Shown: one piece after another, positions 8,900-16,597 of the stretch | Layout of the letters: every line of letters begins with the position of its first letter | Position numbering within the stretch: the first letter of the stretch is position 1 | DNA from: Bradyrhizobium sp. U87765 SZCCT0048 | Lineage (GTDB): Bacteria > Pseudomonadota > Alphaproteobacteria > Rhizobiales > Xanthobacteraceae | NCBI RefSeq assembly: GCF_018131225.1 | Contig: NZ_JAFCMM010000008.1 | Coordinates: 1 to 64,000 of the forward strand | Direction of reading: 5' to 3' | Length of the DNA stretch: 64,000 bases | The notes under the pieces: generated by a model | The model's database searches: none | What the model was told of the DNA's origin: nothing | The model's input: only the letters and a program-made list of their open reading frames with translations | Translations under genes and position numbers: made by a program

Positions 8900-10034
8900 C
8901 GGCGATCCGCCGCCCATGGAGCGTGATCGCCCGGTCGCGCCAGCGGATACGGTTCGGCAACAGGCTGGCCGACACCGCGTGGAGCGGCAACAGCAGTTCC
9001 GCCGCGATCTCGAAGGGCACGTCGGACAGCGGTGGCGCCGCGCCGGTCAGCCGCCGCACCAGGCCACGCGTCGCCATCGCCCTGGCCGCGAGCAACGCCA
9101 GCGCGACGCCGGCTGCGCGCAGCGACGCGCAGGCGCCGGCAACCAGCAGCGGCAGCACCAGGAATTCCGGCAGCACCACCAGCAGCGCAATGCCGAGCGA
9201 CAGGTTTTCGCGGAGATAGAGGCGCGCGAACACCATCCAGCGCCGCATCAGCGTCAGCCAGTGGCGCAGGCCGCGCACGGTGGTGATCACCGTCACCGCG
9301 CAGGCCGACTGCACGATGCGTCCGCCATTGTCGAGGAACAGCCGCGCAAGGGCATAGTCGTCGGTGACTTCGTGCACGATCCTTGCGAAGCCGCCATGGC
9401 GGCGGAGGTCGTCCGTGCGCATCAGCGAGAACATGCCGTTGATGGTGTGCGCGAGGCCAAGTCGCGCGGCCGGCAGATAGGTTAGCGCCGAGTTCGCGTT
9501 GACAAAGCCGGTGATCAGCCGCGAGCCGACAGTGGCACGCGCCGCATAGAGCGGCAGGCCGGTGGCCAGCACACCCGGCGAGACCTGCGCGGCGAGATGG
9601 CCGAGCGTCGATGGCGGCAACACCGTGTCGTCGTCGAGCACGGCAACGAATGGCGTCTCGACCCGCGCCAGACCGGTGGCGAGCTTGAACGTCTTGGGAT
9701 TGACGCTGGCCGGCGGCCGCGTCCCGCGCAGCATGCTCACGGCCGGGTGGCCGACGGCCGCGAGCGCCTGCCGCACGGCGGCCTCGCCGGCGGCATCGTC
9801 CTCGTCGACGAGCCAGAGAAAACGCGCGGCCGGCGCATTGCGCAGGTTGGCTTCAAGGCATGCCGCAAGCGCCGGATCGCCGCCGAGGATTGGCTGCAGG
9901 CAAGTCACCTCCGCCTCGTCGACCGTCGCGGTCCAGCGCGCCCTTGCGGCGATCTCGCGCAGCGCGAGACAGCGGCGCACGAGATCGAGGCCGACAAAAA
10001 CCGCCGCGATGATCGCGAAGACCGCCCAGGCCAT
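8892..10034 (-). CDS. Ceramide-glucosyltransferase-like GT (GT21/GT2)
   Basis: This 380-residue membrane glycosyltransferase has an N-terminal membrane anchor (residues 1-18). It then shows the GT21 signature set: DED near 77-79, DDD at 134-136 with NPKTFKL just before, the DD of EVTDDYALA at 225-226, and MRRWMVFAR around 263-271, equal to (Q/R)XXRW. Several membrane helices follow (about residues 275-330). Known GT21 enzymes add glucose to ceramide, or a hexose to related lipids, on the cytosolic membrane face. The start overlaps the upstream gene stop by one base (TAATG). The acceptor here may be ceramide, a hopanoid or a product of the neighbouring FabH-like enzyme; the sequence cannot decide. 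Confidence 0.85.
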   Translation of the reverse strand: MAWAVFAIIAAVFVGLDLVRRCLALREIAARARWTATVDEAEVTCLQPILGGDPALAACLEANLRNAPAARFLWLVDEDDAAGEAAVRQALAAVGHPAVSMLRGTRPPASVNPKTFKLATGLARVETPFVAVLDDDTVLPPSTLGHLAAQVSPGVLATGLPLYAARATVGSRLITGFVNANSALTYLPAARLGLAHTINGMFSLMRTDDLRRHGGFARIVHEVTDDYALARLFLDNGGRIVQSACAVTVITTVRGLRHWLTLMRRWMVFARLYLRENLSLGIALLVVLPEFLVLPLLVAGACASLRAAGVALALLAARAMATRGLVRRLTGAAPPLSDVPFEIAAELLLPLHAVSASLLPNRIRWRDRAITLHGRRIADG

Positions 10035-11005
10035 TACAGCTGCGCTCCGGCCTTGTGCCAGGCGACGAAGGCAGCGATGCCGTCAGCCGTGGAGAATGGC
10101 GGCGGCCCGATGAGATCGATCATGCGCTGCGGCGCGAACGTCTTGCAATGGGTGAGCGCCGAAACGCCGAAGCGGGTGATCGGCGGTTCGCGCCAGCCGA
10201 ACAGATGGCGCGAGGCCCATTCGGCGACGGCGGCGATGCGCATGGCGCTGCCATAGGACCAGCGCAGCTTCGGCAAGGGATAGCCGAGCTGCACCAGCAC
10301 GTCGTCGAGCATGCGGCCGGTATCGATCGGCTTGCCGTCGGTAACATGGACGACGCCGGCGAGGCGCCGCTCGATTGCAACCTCGACCGCATGAACGAGA
10401 TTGTCGATGTAGACGACATCGGCGAGCGAAGCGCCGCCATCGGTGCGGACGATGCGCGGCAGCATGCGCTTGCGCGCGGCGTCGAGGATGCGCGGAAACA
10501 GCACGGTATCGCCGGGGCCGTAGACAGCCCGCGGCCGCAGGATCGAGGCCGCGGGCCATGCCGCCCGCACCATTTCCTCGGCCTCGCGCTTGGCCGCGGC
10601 ATAGCCGTTGATCGGCGTTTCCGGATAGGGCTCGTCCTCGGTGAGATCGAACTGGTCGCCGGCGCGGTACAGCACGGCGGTGGTCGAGATTAGCACGAAA
10701 TGATCCGCGCCCGTGCGCCGCGCATGGGCCAGCATGTGGCGCGTCGCATCGACGATGTTGCGGCGATAATCCACCGGTCGCGCCCACGGCGACGCCAGCG
10801 CCGCGGCATGCACCACGACGTCCGCGCGCGGCGCATCCGCCGGCAGCGGGATGGCAAGATCGTGCAGCAGCTGGCGATCGGCGGCACCCTCGCGCGCAGG
10901 ACGCCGGCTGACGCCGATGACGCTCATCCCGCCGGCGCGAAACGCGCGCCCGAGCGCACCGCCGACGAAGCCACTCGTACCGCTGACCAGGATGCTTGCA
11001 GGCAA
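10034..11005 (-). CDS. NAD(P)-dependent epimerase/dehydrogenase (3-beta-HSD-like extended SDR)
   Basis: This 323-residue extended short-chain dehydrogenase has the Rossmann motif GTSGFVGG at residues 9-16, the active-site YAAAK pair around residue 144, and VVHAAALAS and ISTTAVLY strands typical of the epimerase / 3-beta-hydroxysteroid dehydrogenase group. It is first in the four-gene minus-strand operon. Relatives work on nucleotide sugars, on steroid or hopanoid side groups, or, as OleD, on beta-keto acids from head-to-head fatty acid condensation. OleD-type activity would fit the FabH-like and adenylating enzymes nearby, but this protein is not clearly in that subfamily. The promoter should lie just upstream in 11006-11200. 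Confidence 0.85.
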   Translation of the reverse strand: MPASILVSGTSGFVGGALGRAFRAGGMSVIGVSRRPAREGAADRQLLHDLAIPLPADAPRADVVVHAAALASPWARPVDYRRNIVDATRHMLAHARRTGADHFVLISTTAVLYRAGDQFDLTEDEPYPETPINGYAAAKREAEEMVRAAWPAASILRPRAVYGPGDTVLFPRILDAARKRMLPRIVRTDGGASLADVVYIDNLVHAVEVAIERRLAGVVHVTDGKPIDTGRMLDDVLVQLGYPLPKLRWSYGSAMRIAAVAEWASRHLFGWREPPITRFGVSALTHCKTFAPQRMIDLIGPPPFSTADGIAAFVAWHKAGAQL

Positions 11006-11308
11006 ATCGGCGCTCCGAATTCAGTATCCCCGCACCGTACAACAGATAGCCGCCGTTGTGACCGCCGCTCGCGCAGCCTCCGGAACCGCCGCAATGCCAA
11101 TGGAATCAGGCGCTTCAGCGGGCGCGCCCCGCCGAACGCCGCCGCTCTGCCGCATGATGCGCGCCAGCACGCGACGGCCGCGCGCGGAAGCCTGAGCGCC
11201 AATCAGCCGCGCATCGCTCGTGTTGTCCACAACAACGTGGCTCTCCGGCTTCGCACAAGGTTCGCTTGCTAACCATTCGTTAATGATTGTCCGTGTGCCC
11301 GTTTCATC
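11006..11308. other. Divergent intergenic region with a short palindrome
   Basis: This region separates the divergent epimerase operon and the coiled-coil membrane protein and carries no gene. At 11221-11234 there is a palindrome with 6-base arms, TGTTGT-CC-ACAACA. It contains TTGTCCACA, one base off the DnaA box. It could be an operator. No clear -10/-35 boxes were found. Confidence 0.35.
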
Positions 11309-12181
11309 ATGGTAGACCCGACACCTCCGGAGACACCTCCGACCACGCCCGCAGCAGATCCGCAGCCTCAGGCCGCGGTCGCCGGTGCCAATGGGTCGAA
11401 GGCCCAGACGGCCGGCAAGGCCGGTCCAGCCTCGCCCACCATCGACGAATTGCTGGCCAAGGAAGCGCTCGCCAACCTCAAGCGCGCGCGCGCCGTGCCG
11501 CGCAGCGAAGCGCTCAAACCCTTGACCCGCAAGCCTGTTCCAGCCGCGACACTGGTCGCGCGCGCGGCGCTGCCGCAGCCATGGAAAACGCCGTTCATCG
11601 CGCTCGCCGCCGTGGTCGCGCTGTCCACGGCGCTGTCCATCGGCGGCCTCAGCTACATCGCGGCGCGGCCCACCACCGCGACATCGATTGCCGACGCGGA
11701 GTTGCGCAGCCTGCGCGATAGCGTGGCCAGCCTGCGACGGACTGTCGCATCCCTGTCCAGCGACGTCGCCGCAAACCGCGCTGCGCTCGACGCGAGTGGC
11801 CGGTCGGCCAGCGACCGCTTCGATCGTCTCGTGCAGAGCGTCGAGCGCGTCGAGCGCGACCAGACGCTCGCCGCCACCAGGATCGAACGGCTGAATGAAC
11901 AACGCGCGCAGCTTGCGCGCACGAGCGGCGGTGCGCCCGCCGCAGACATCACCGGCAGCATCCAGCCGCAGCGGCCGGCTGCCGCGCGGCGCGACGTCAT
12001 CACGGGCTGGCGCGTGCGCCGCGCCTTCGATGGCGTTGCCGTTCTCGAAGGACAGATCGGCGTGATCGAAGTGGTGCGGGGCCAGGATGTCCCGAACCTC
12101 GGTCGCATCGAAGACATCAGAAACGAAAACGGGAGCTGGCAGGTGCAGACCAGCAAGGGAGTCATTCTCAGTACGCGTTGA
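11309..12181 (+). CDS. Single-pass membrane protein with coiled coil, unknown function
   Basis: This 290-residue protein starts with a Pro/Ala-rich cytosolic tail (residues 1-45) and a basic linker. One strong membrane helix lies at about 94-118 (FIALAAVVALSTALSIGG). A heptad-rich segment at about 128-200 looks like a coiled coil. The small C-terminal domain ends VQTSKGVILSTR and contains GWRVRRAFDG and EVVRGQDVPNLGRI. The layout, cytosolic tail to periplasmic coil to small globular end, is common in rhizobial envelope proteins, but I do not recognise a named function. It stands alone, 128 bases or more from its neighbours. A flagellar role is possible from position only. Confidence 0.75.
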   Translation: MVDPTPPETPPTTPAADPQPQAAVAGANGSKAQTAGKAGPASPTIDELLAKEALANLKRARAVPRSEALKPLTRKPVPAATLVARAALPQPWKTPFIALAAVVALSTALSIGGLSYIAARPTTATSIADAELRSLRDSVASLRRTVASLSSDVAANRAALDASGRSASDRFDRLVQSVERVERDQTLAATRIERLNEQRAQLARTSGGAPAADITGSIQPQRPAAARRDVITGWRVRRAFDGVAVLEGQIGVIEVVRGQDVPNLGRIEDIRNENGSWQVQTSKGVILSTR

Positions 12182-13273
12182 CTTTTGCTGCTGCATGCGA
12201 CCGATCGAATGGCACTGCAATTCCATCGGCAAGATCAGGCCTTGATGCGCGCGTCGACACATGTCGGCGGCGATATCAGGAGCATTGTGTGCTCGCGGTC
12301 TGCGTGGCGTGACGGCTGCGCATGTCACGCGGGCGCGCGCGTCATGGTCATCCCACGAACTATCCACAGCGCGACGTGCGCGCATGCTTATCCACTGCGG
12401 CGAGCCGGATGCGGCGCTTTGCCGCAAACCGGCAACGCACCGGCGATGTCGACGACGCCGCACCGACCGCGTTCGCGCACGCTGTTTCAGCGACGCAGCG
12501 GCGATCACAAACGCGGATCGAAACTGCATCGCTGCAGCCATCGCTCCAATCACCATGATTGTCGCGACGAAGCGCGATTAATTCATCGTCCTTTCAACGG
12601 CATGCGTTGCGCGCGTCGCTCGCACGACGACGCGCATGCGCGAGGCATCGCACGATCGTCGCGCTGCCGTCAGATCGAATAGTCGCGCACATCACACACA
12701 CCGCTTGCGAACGACAGCTGAAAACACCTTGCCTGATAGCGTTTCGGAGAACCGCATCGTGAAACCCACAAGCACATCACAGCAAATTGCTGTTCCAAAA
12801 TGGCACGCAGAGACGCGTGCACAATCGCTTTGCTGTTCTTGCGCAGCGCAATTGCTTGACGATCACACGTCGCTGCGACGTAATGGAACCGCTCTCCGAT
12901 TCGAGCGTGTGCGAACTGTACGATGATGTGCAAATCGAAATAGCACGCGGAGCATTCTTGATGAGTTTCCCATCAACATGCTTCGCGGCGCCACCGAGAT
13001 GGGTTCATCAAGACTTCATTTTGCTTGTTCAGAGAACAGCAGATGAACTCCGGCGTCCGTCCGCACATCTTCGAACAGCACTCGCTGCGGCAGGCATCAC
13101 CACCGCATCGGAGCAGTTCACACGCGCACATCACGTCTTCGACGGCATCGCGCGCGCGTGATCTGGAACTGAGCTTGTATCGCGTTAGTACCTGTTGTTT
13201 TGCGTAACCAGAATGGAGCGAGCGGGCCTGCTCCGACTCCACGACAACCATCTAGGCAAGCAGGGGCACTTAC
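12182..13273. other. Long gene-poor region upstream of ftcR
   Basis: These 1.09 kb have no convincing gene on either strand. The short frames present are rich in Arg, Ser, Cys and His and change character every few dozen codons. Base composition is visibly less GC-rich than the flanks, particularly from 12690 to 13230. Two near-DnaA boxes are 28 bases apart: CTATCCACA at 12360-12368 and TTATCCACT at 12388-12396. The region probably holds the ftcR promoter and a long leader, and could hide a small RNA. I cannot point to a defined promoter. Confidence 0.4.
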
Positions 13274-13987
13274 ATGTTCATCGTCATCGATGATCGCGAA
13301 ACCGTTACGAAAGGCTATGCCGCGGGCTTCGACCGCGAAGGCGTCGTCTCGATCGGTTTTTCGTCGAAGGACTTCCGCGAGTGGCTGGAGTCCGCCGTCG
13401 GTCACGACATGATGGCGATCGGAGCATTCATTCTCGGCGATTGCTCGGACCGCACCAGCATTCCGCGGACCATCCGCAACAAATCGCATGCGCCGATCAT
13501 CGCGCTGACCAACCTCAAGCAGCTGACCGCGACGATCGAGCTGTTCGAAGCAGGCGTCGACGACGTCGTGCATGTTCCGATCCACGTGCGCGAGATCCTG
13601 GTGCGCACCGCCGTCATTCGCCGCCGCGCGTCCACGCAGTCGACGGAAACGCCGACCAGCCTGATCCGCGTCTTTCTCGACGGCCGCTATCCGGAGATCG
13701 GCGGCCGCACGCTGGCGCTGCCGCGCCGCGAGCTGCGCATTCTCGAGCACCTGGTCGGCCATCAGGGCAAGTGGCTGACGAAGGCGCAGCTGTTCAATGC
13801 CACCTACGGCCTGTTCGACTCCAGTTTCGATGAAAACGTGATCGAGGGGCATGTCAGCAAGCTGCGCAAGAAGCTGCGTGGTCATCTCGGCTACGACCCC
13901 ATCGAGTCGAAACGCTACATGGGGTATCGCCTGGAGGATCTGAAGCCGCGGCCTAACGGCGAATCTGGTCCTTTGACACATAATTGA
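13274..13987 (+). CDS. ftcR: Flagellar transcriptional regulator, FtcR/Rem/LafR family
   Basis: This 237-residue OmpR-type regulator has a receiver-like domain (1-about 115) and a winged-helix DNA-binding domain (about 130-225, with LPRRELRILEHL and the HVSKLRKKL recognition helix). It matches the rhizobial flagellar master regulators FtcR (Brucella), Rem (Sinorhizobium) and LafR (Bradyrhizobium lateral flagella). The receiver looks atypical. The acidic start VIDDRE and Asp56 are present, but the conserved Lys-Pro is Val-Pro (HVPIHV), so control by a partner kinase is doubtful. ATG 13274 follows CAGGGGCA. Its end overlaps the convergent FliL-like gene by 35 bases. It presumably activates the minus-strand flagellar operons. 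Confidence 0.92.
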   Translation: MFIVIDDRETVTKGYAAGFDREGVVSIGFSSKDFREWLESAVGHDMMAIGAFILGDCSDRTSIPRTIRNKSHAPIIALTNLKQLTATIELFEAGVDDVVHVPIHVREILVRTAVIRRRASTQSTETPTSLIRVFLDGRYPEIGGRTLALPRRELRILEHLVGHQGKWLTKAQLFNATYGLFDSSFDENVIEGHVSKLRKKLRGHLGYDPIESKRYMGYRLEDLKPRPNGESGPLTHN

Positions 13988-14411
13988 AGTCCTGGACCAG
14001 GACGTCCTGCACCACCTCGGCCTGGAGGCGCTTGTTGACGCGTTCGCGGACCGTGCGGGTGAGCTGGCCGAGGTCGTAGCGGGCGAGATTCCTGAAATCG
14101 AGTTTCTCGTCCGCGTAGATGTTCCGAAACGCCTCGTCGACGACATAGGTCTCGGGCGGAACGGCGGACTGGCGCAGCGCAGTGGCATCCGCCGTGAAGG
14201 CGAACTGAGCGATGATATAGCCCTGGACGCCGCCCTCGGCGATCATCGGCACGTTGATGATCCGTGTCTTCTCGGACACGACACCTTCGCTGTATTCCTG
14301 CCGCGCCGCCGAGGCCGCGCGGCCGTCCTTCCAGTAGGACAGGCCAAGGCTCGCTCCCACGGTGACAGCGCAGGCCCAGACCCCCGCCAGCAACAGCCGG
14401 ACTATCTGCAT
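13953..14411 (-). CDS. FliL-like single-pass flagellar membrane protein
   Basis: This 152-residue protein has one N-terminal membrane helix (about residues 4-26, RLLLAGVWACAVTVGASLGLS) and a periplasmic domain ending RLQAEVVQDVLVQDFNYVSKDQIRR. The late helix-strand pattern, a TVRERVNKRL segment followed by a hydrophobic DVLVQDF strand, resembles the C-terminal part of FliL, which surrounds the stator. A separate, clearer fliL lies at 32945-33400, so this would be a second FliL-like protein. It is the last gene of the long fliF-to-here operon and overlaps the upstream gene by 10 bases. The family assignment is from pattern only. Confidence 0.6.
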   Translation of the reverse strand: MQIVRLLLAGVWACAVTVGASLGLSYWKDGRAASAARQEYSEGVVSEKTRIINVPMIAEGGVQGYIIAQFAFTADATALRQSAVPPETYVVDEAFRNIYADEKLDFRNLARYDLGQLTRTVRERVNKRLQAEVVQDVLVQDFNYVSKDQIRR

Positions 14412-14917
14412 CGGCCGGCCTCCGTCATCGAATAGGTGCCGTCGGACTCGATATCCTGAATCGACTTCGCGATGATCGCCGATACCTCGCGCACCGCATC
14501 GAGATGGACCTGCAGCACCGCCTGGTTGCGGACGAGGCTGGCGCGCAGGCCGCTGAGATGCGCTGCGACGCGCGGATCGACCGCAGTGTTTTCGGTCAGA
14601 CGCATGGCCCGCGTGAGTTCCAGCAGACCGCGGTTCTTGCGCTCGCCGTAGGCGGCGAAATCGACAGCTTCGCGGTTCTCGAGCTTCCCGGTCTCCTCGT
14701 CGACCGTCACCTTCAGCCGCTCGATCGCGCTCAGCGTGCTGGATTCCGTGCCGAGCCACTGCGCCACAGCCGGCTCGTCGTCCCCGGCCGCGACTTTCAA
14801 CTCCACCCCCGGCAACGCCGGCAGCACTTGCCCGGCGTCCGCCACCGTCTGATCCAGCCCGGCGTCCGCAGACCTCATGTCCCGTATCATCCCCGTCCCC
14901 ATCACATCTGTTGCCAC
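14402..14917 (-). CDS. Probable FlgN-like flagellar export chaperone
   Basis: This 171-residue mostly helical protein has no membrane segment. The C-terminal half (SLVRNQAVLQVHLDAVREVSA, then DIESDGTYS) has the FlgN pattern of an N-x-x-L-L amphipathic helix followed by a conserved tyrosine. In other bacteria FlgN escorts the hook-filament junction proteins FlgK and FlgL, both encoded in this operon. GTG 14917 has a GAGGG ribosome site about eight bases upstream; ATG 14902 is an alternative without one. It lies 3 bases after the FlgJ-like gene. The assignment is tentative, since FlgN proteins are weakly conserved. Confidence 0.55.
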   Translation of the reverse strand: MATDVMGTGMIRDMRSADAGLDQTVADAGQVLPALPGVELKVAAGDDEPAVAQWLGTESSTLSAIERLKVTVDEETGKLENREAVDFAAYGERKNRGLLELTRAMRLTENTAVDPRVAAHLSGLRASLVRNQAVLQVHLDAVREVSAIIAKSIQDIESDGTYSMTEAGRCR

Positions 14918-14920
14918 GCG

Positions 14921-15406
14921 CTAGCCCTCGCCGCTTGCCGGCAAGGCGGTCGAGCGCGACTTGGCCAGTTGCTTCGCAATGCCGATGCCGTCACCCTTGG
15001 CCATCTCGTTGCCGATCTGCTCGGCCAGCATCGACCGCCAGATTGTGCCGGCTGTGCCCTTGCCGAAGACCTCGCTCGCGCCCTCCGGCAGCATCGATTC
15101 CACGAACGTCTGCAGGACGAACGCCTCGAACTTGCGATAGACGGCGCGGCCGTCCTTGACCTGGCGGACAACCGGGGCATGACCGCTGTCGACAGGCAGC
15201 ACCGGCAGCTGTGCATCGGCCGACGGGGCATGCGGCCCTGCCTGCGCGAGCCTGCCCGCGGCGATACGCCCGTCCATCTCGGCCACGAAGGTCCCGCCTG
15301 CCGCGCTCGACAGCCGCTCGAGCCGCGTCTCCGCGAGCCGCTGCACCGCGGGGTCCGCGGCCGACATGACGTCGACGATCAGATCCTGCACCGGCGCGAC
15401 GGTCAT
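14921..15406 (-). CDS. flgJ: FlgJ-like rod-binding (rod-cap) protein
   Basis: This 161-residue protein corresponds to the N-terminal, rod-binding half of FlgJ. The signature part is KFEAFVLQTFVESMLPE followed by FGKGTAGTIWRSMLAEQI and ENEMAKG-like NEMAKGDGIGIAKQL at residues 92-148. It has no muramidase domain, as is normal for alphaproteobacteria, where the wall-cutting activity is a separate gene; here that is the lytic transglycosylase at 24217-24903. It caps the growing rod in the periplasm. It overlaps the end of the FliJ-like gene by 4 bases. The same small protein is sometimes called CheL. Confidence 0.82.
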   Translation of the reverse strand: MTVAPVQDLIVDVMSAADPAVQRLAETRLERLSSAAGGTFVAEMDGRIAAGRLAQAGPHAPSADAQLPVLPVDSGHAPVVRQVKDGRAVYRKFEAFVLQTFVESMLPEGASEVFGKGTAGTIWRSMLAEQIGNEMAKGDGIGIAKQLAKSRSTALPASGEG

Positions 15407-15840
15407 GGGCGGCCCCGCACGGCATGCGGCAGTGATGTCATGGCTTGTCGTTCCCTGTCCTGTGCGCGGCGCGCCGCGGCATCGATAATGTCTTCGAGGG
15501 CGCGCTTCTCGTCGGTGCGCGCCGCGCTGCGGTCCGCGGCATCGGACACACGCTGAACCTGCTTGAGCTTGCGCGCCTCGGCCAGCGCCTGTGCGGCGAG
15601 CGTCTCCCTGGTCCGCGCGAGGGTCTCGCGCGCGATACTCGCCGACCTCAGGTTGCGGCTCGCGGTCTGCGCCGCCAGCGCCGGCATGCCGCAGGCGGCG
15701 TTGAAGCCTTCGATGATGCGGCGCTGGCGCTCCTCGGCCTCGTGCTCGCGGGCGCTGCAATCCATCAGCTCCCACTGCGCCAGCTCATGCAACCGCAGCT
15801 GGACGGCGACGAGCCGGCGGATCTTGCGTTCGCGCGTCAT
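15403..15840 (-). CDS. FliJ-like coiled-coil export protein
   Basis: This 145-residue protein is almost entirely helical and charged. It has long runs of Glu/Arg/Lys/Ala heptads (for example HEAEERQRRIIEGF and KRALEDIIDAAARRAQDRE) and no membrane segment. Size and composition fit FliJ, the stalk that sits in the FliI hexamer ring of the flagellar export apparatus, and no other fliJ is visible next to fliI. The start ATG 15840 lies 7 bases after the fliR stop; a longer frame up to 15870 would run into fliR. FliJ proteins diverge strongly, so the call rests on length, coiled-coil character and context. Confidence 0.55.
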   Translation of the reverse strand: MTRERKIRRLVAVQLRLHELAQWELMDCSAREHEAEERQRRIIEGFNAACGMPALAAQTASRNLRSASIARETLARTRETLAAQALAEARKLKQVQRVSDAADRSAARTDEKRALEDIIDAAARRAQDRERQAMTSLPHAVRGRP

Positions 15841-15847
15841 TATCGCC

Positions 15848-16597
15848 TCACCCGCCGAGCCATGACGCAAATGCGATCGCGAACTGCTGCACGAGTTCGC
15901 GCCCGGTGAGATAGAGCAGCATCAGGCCGCCGAACAGCACGAACGGCAGCGAGATGAAATAGACCGGAATGGTGGGCGTCAGCTTGTTGGCGAGGCCGAT
16001 GGCGAGGTTGACGACGATGCCGTAGATCACGAACGGGCTTGCCACCCGCAACGTCAGCACGAAAGCCTGCGACAGATTGTCGGTGAGCTGCGACAGCGCC
16101 GCTTCGCTGCTGACGACCGCTGTCGGCGACCACAGGCGGTACGATCCGATCAGGCCGCGCAGCAACTCCCAATGCTGATCGGTAAGAAACAGCAGCACGA
16201 CCGCTGGCAGCGTGATCAGCGGCACGAGCGCCGGTACGTGCTCGCCGTCTTCCATCGTACCGGCGATGCCGCTGAGGCCGATATTGGAGGCGATCATGGT
16301 CGCCATGGTCTCCAGCGCCAGAAAGAAGACGCGCGCGGAGAGGCCGATCAGAAAGCCGATCACCAGTTCCGACCCGATCGCGCGGACGACAACCGGCGTC
16401 GCAGCCCCTTCCACCGCCGGCCGCACCGTGGCTTCGAGCAACGGTGCCAGCATCAACGTGATGTTGATCGCCAGGAATAGCCGCACCTGGACCGGAACGT
16501 TGGCGCGCGAAAAGCCGGGCGCGACCATCAGGCAGGTGCCGACGCGGCAGAAGATCAGGAAGGTCGCGAGGACCGTGGCCGGGACCGACGCGGTCAA
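15848..16597 (-). CDS. fliR: Flagellar export gate protein FliR
   Basis: This 249-residue inner-membrane protein has six or so hydrophobic segments and the FliR features RVGTCLMVAPGFSRANVPVQVR near the start and ANKLTPTIPVYFISLPF near residue 205. FliR forms the export gate with FliP and FliQ inside the MS ring. Its start overlaps the flhA stop by 4 bases, so the pair is coupled. Length matches the family (about 250 residues). Confidence 0.94.
   Translation of the reverse strand: MTASVPATVLATFLIFCRVGTCLMVAPGFSRANVPVQVRLFLAINITLMLAPLLEATVRPAVEGAATPVVVRAIGSELVIGFLIGLSARVFFLALETMATMIASNIGLSGIAGTMEDGEHVPALVPLITLPAVVLLFLTDQHWELLRGLIGSYRLWSPTAVVSSEAALSQLTDNLSQAFVLTLRVASPFVIYGIVVNLAIGLANKLTPTIPVYFISLPFVLFGGLMLLYLTGRELVQQFAIAFASWLGG

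Noticed and set aside
11223..12396. Replication origin based on three near-DnaA boxes
   Set aside because: Only three imperfect boxes spread over 1.2 kb, no AT-rich unwinding region and no dnaA or parAB nearby.
12973..13251. Small minus-strand frame upstream of ftcR
   Set aside because: Cys/Ser/Arg-rich translation, no ribosome site, no family resemblance.
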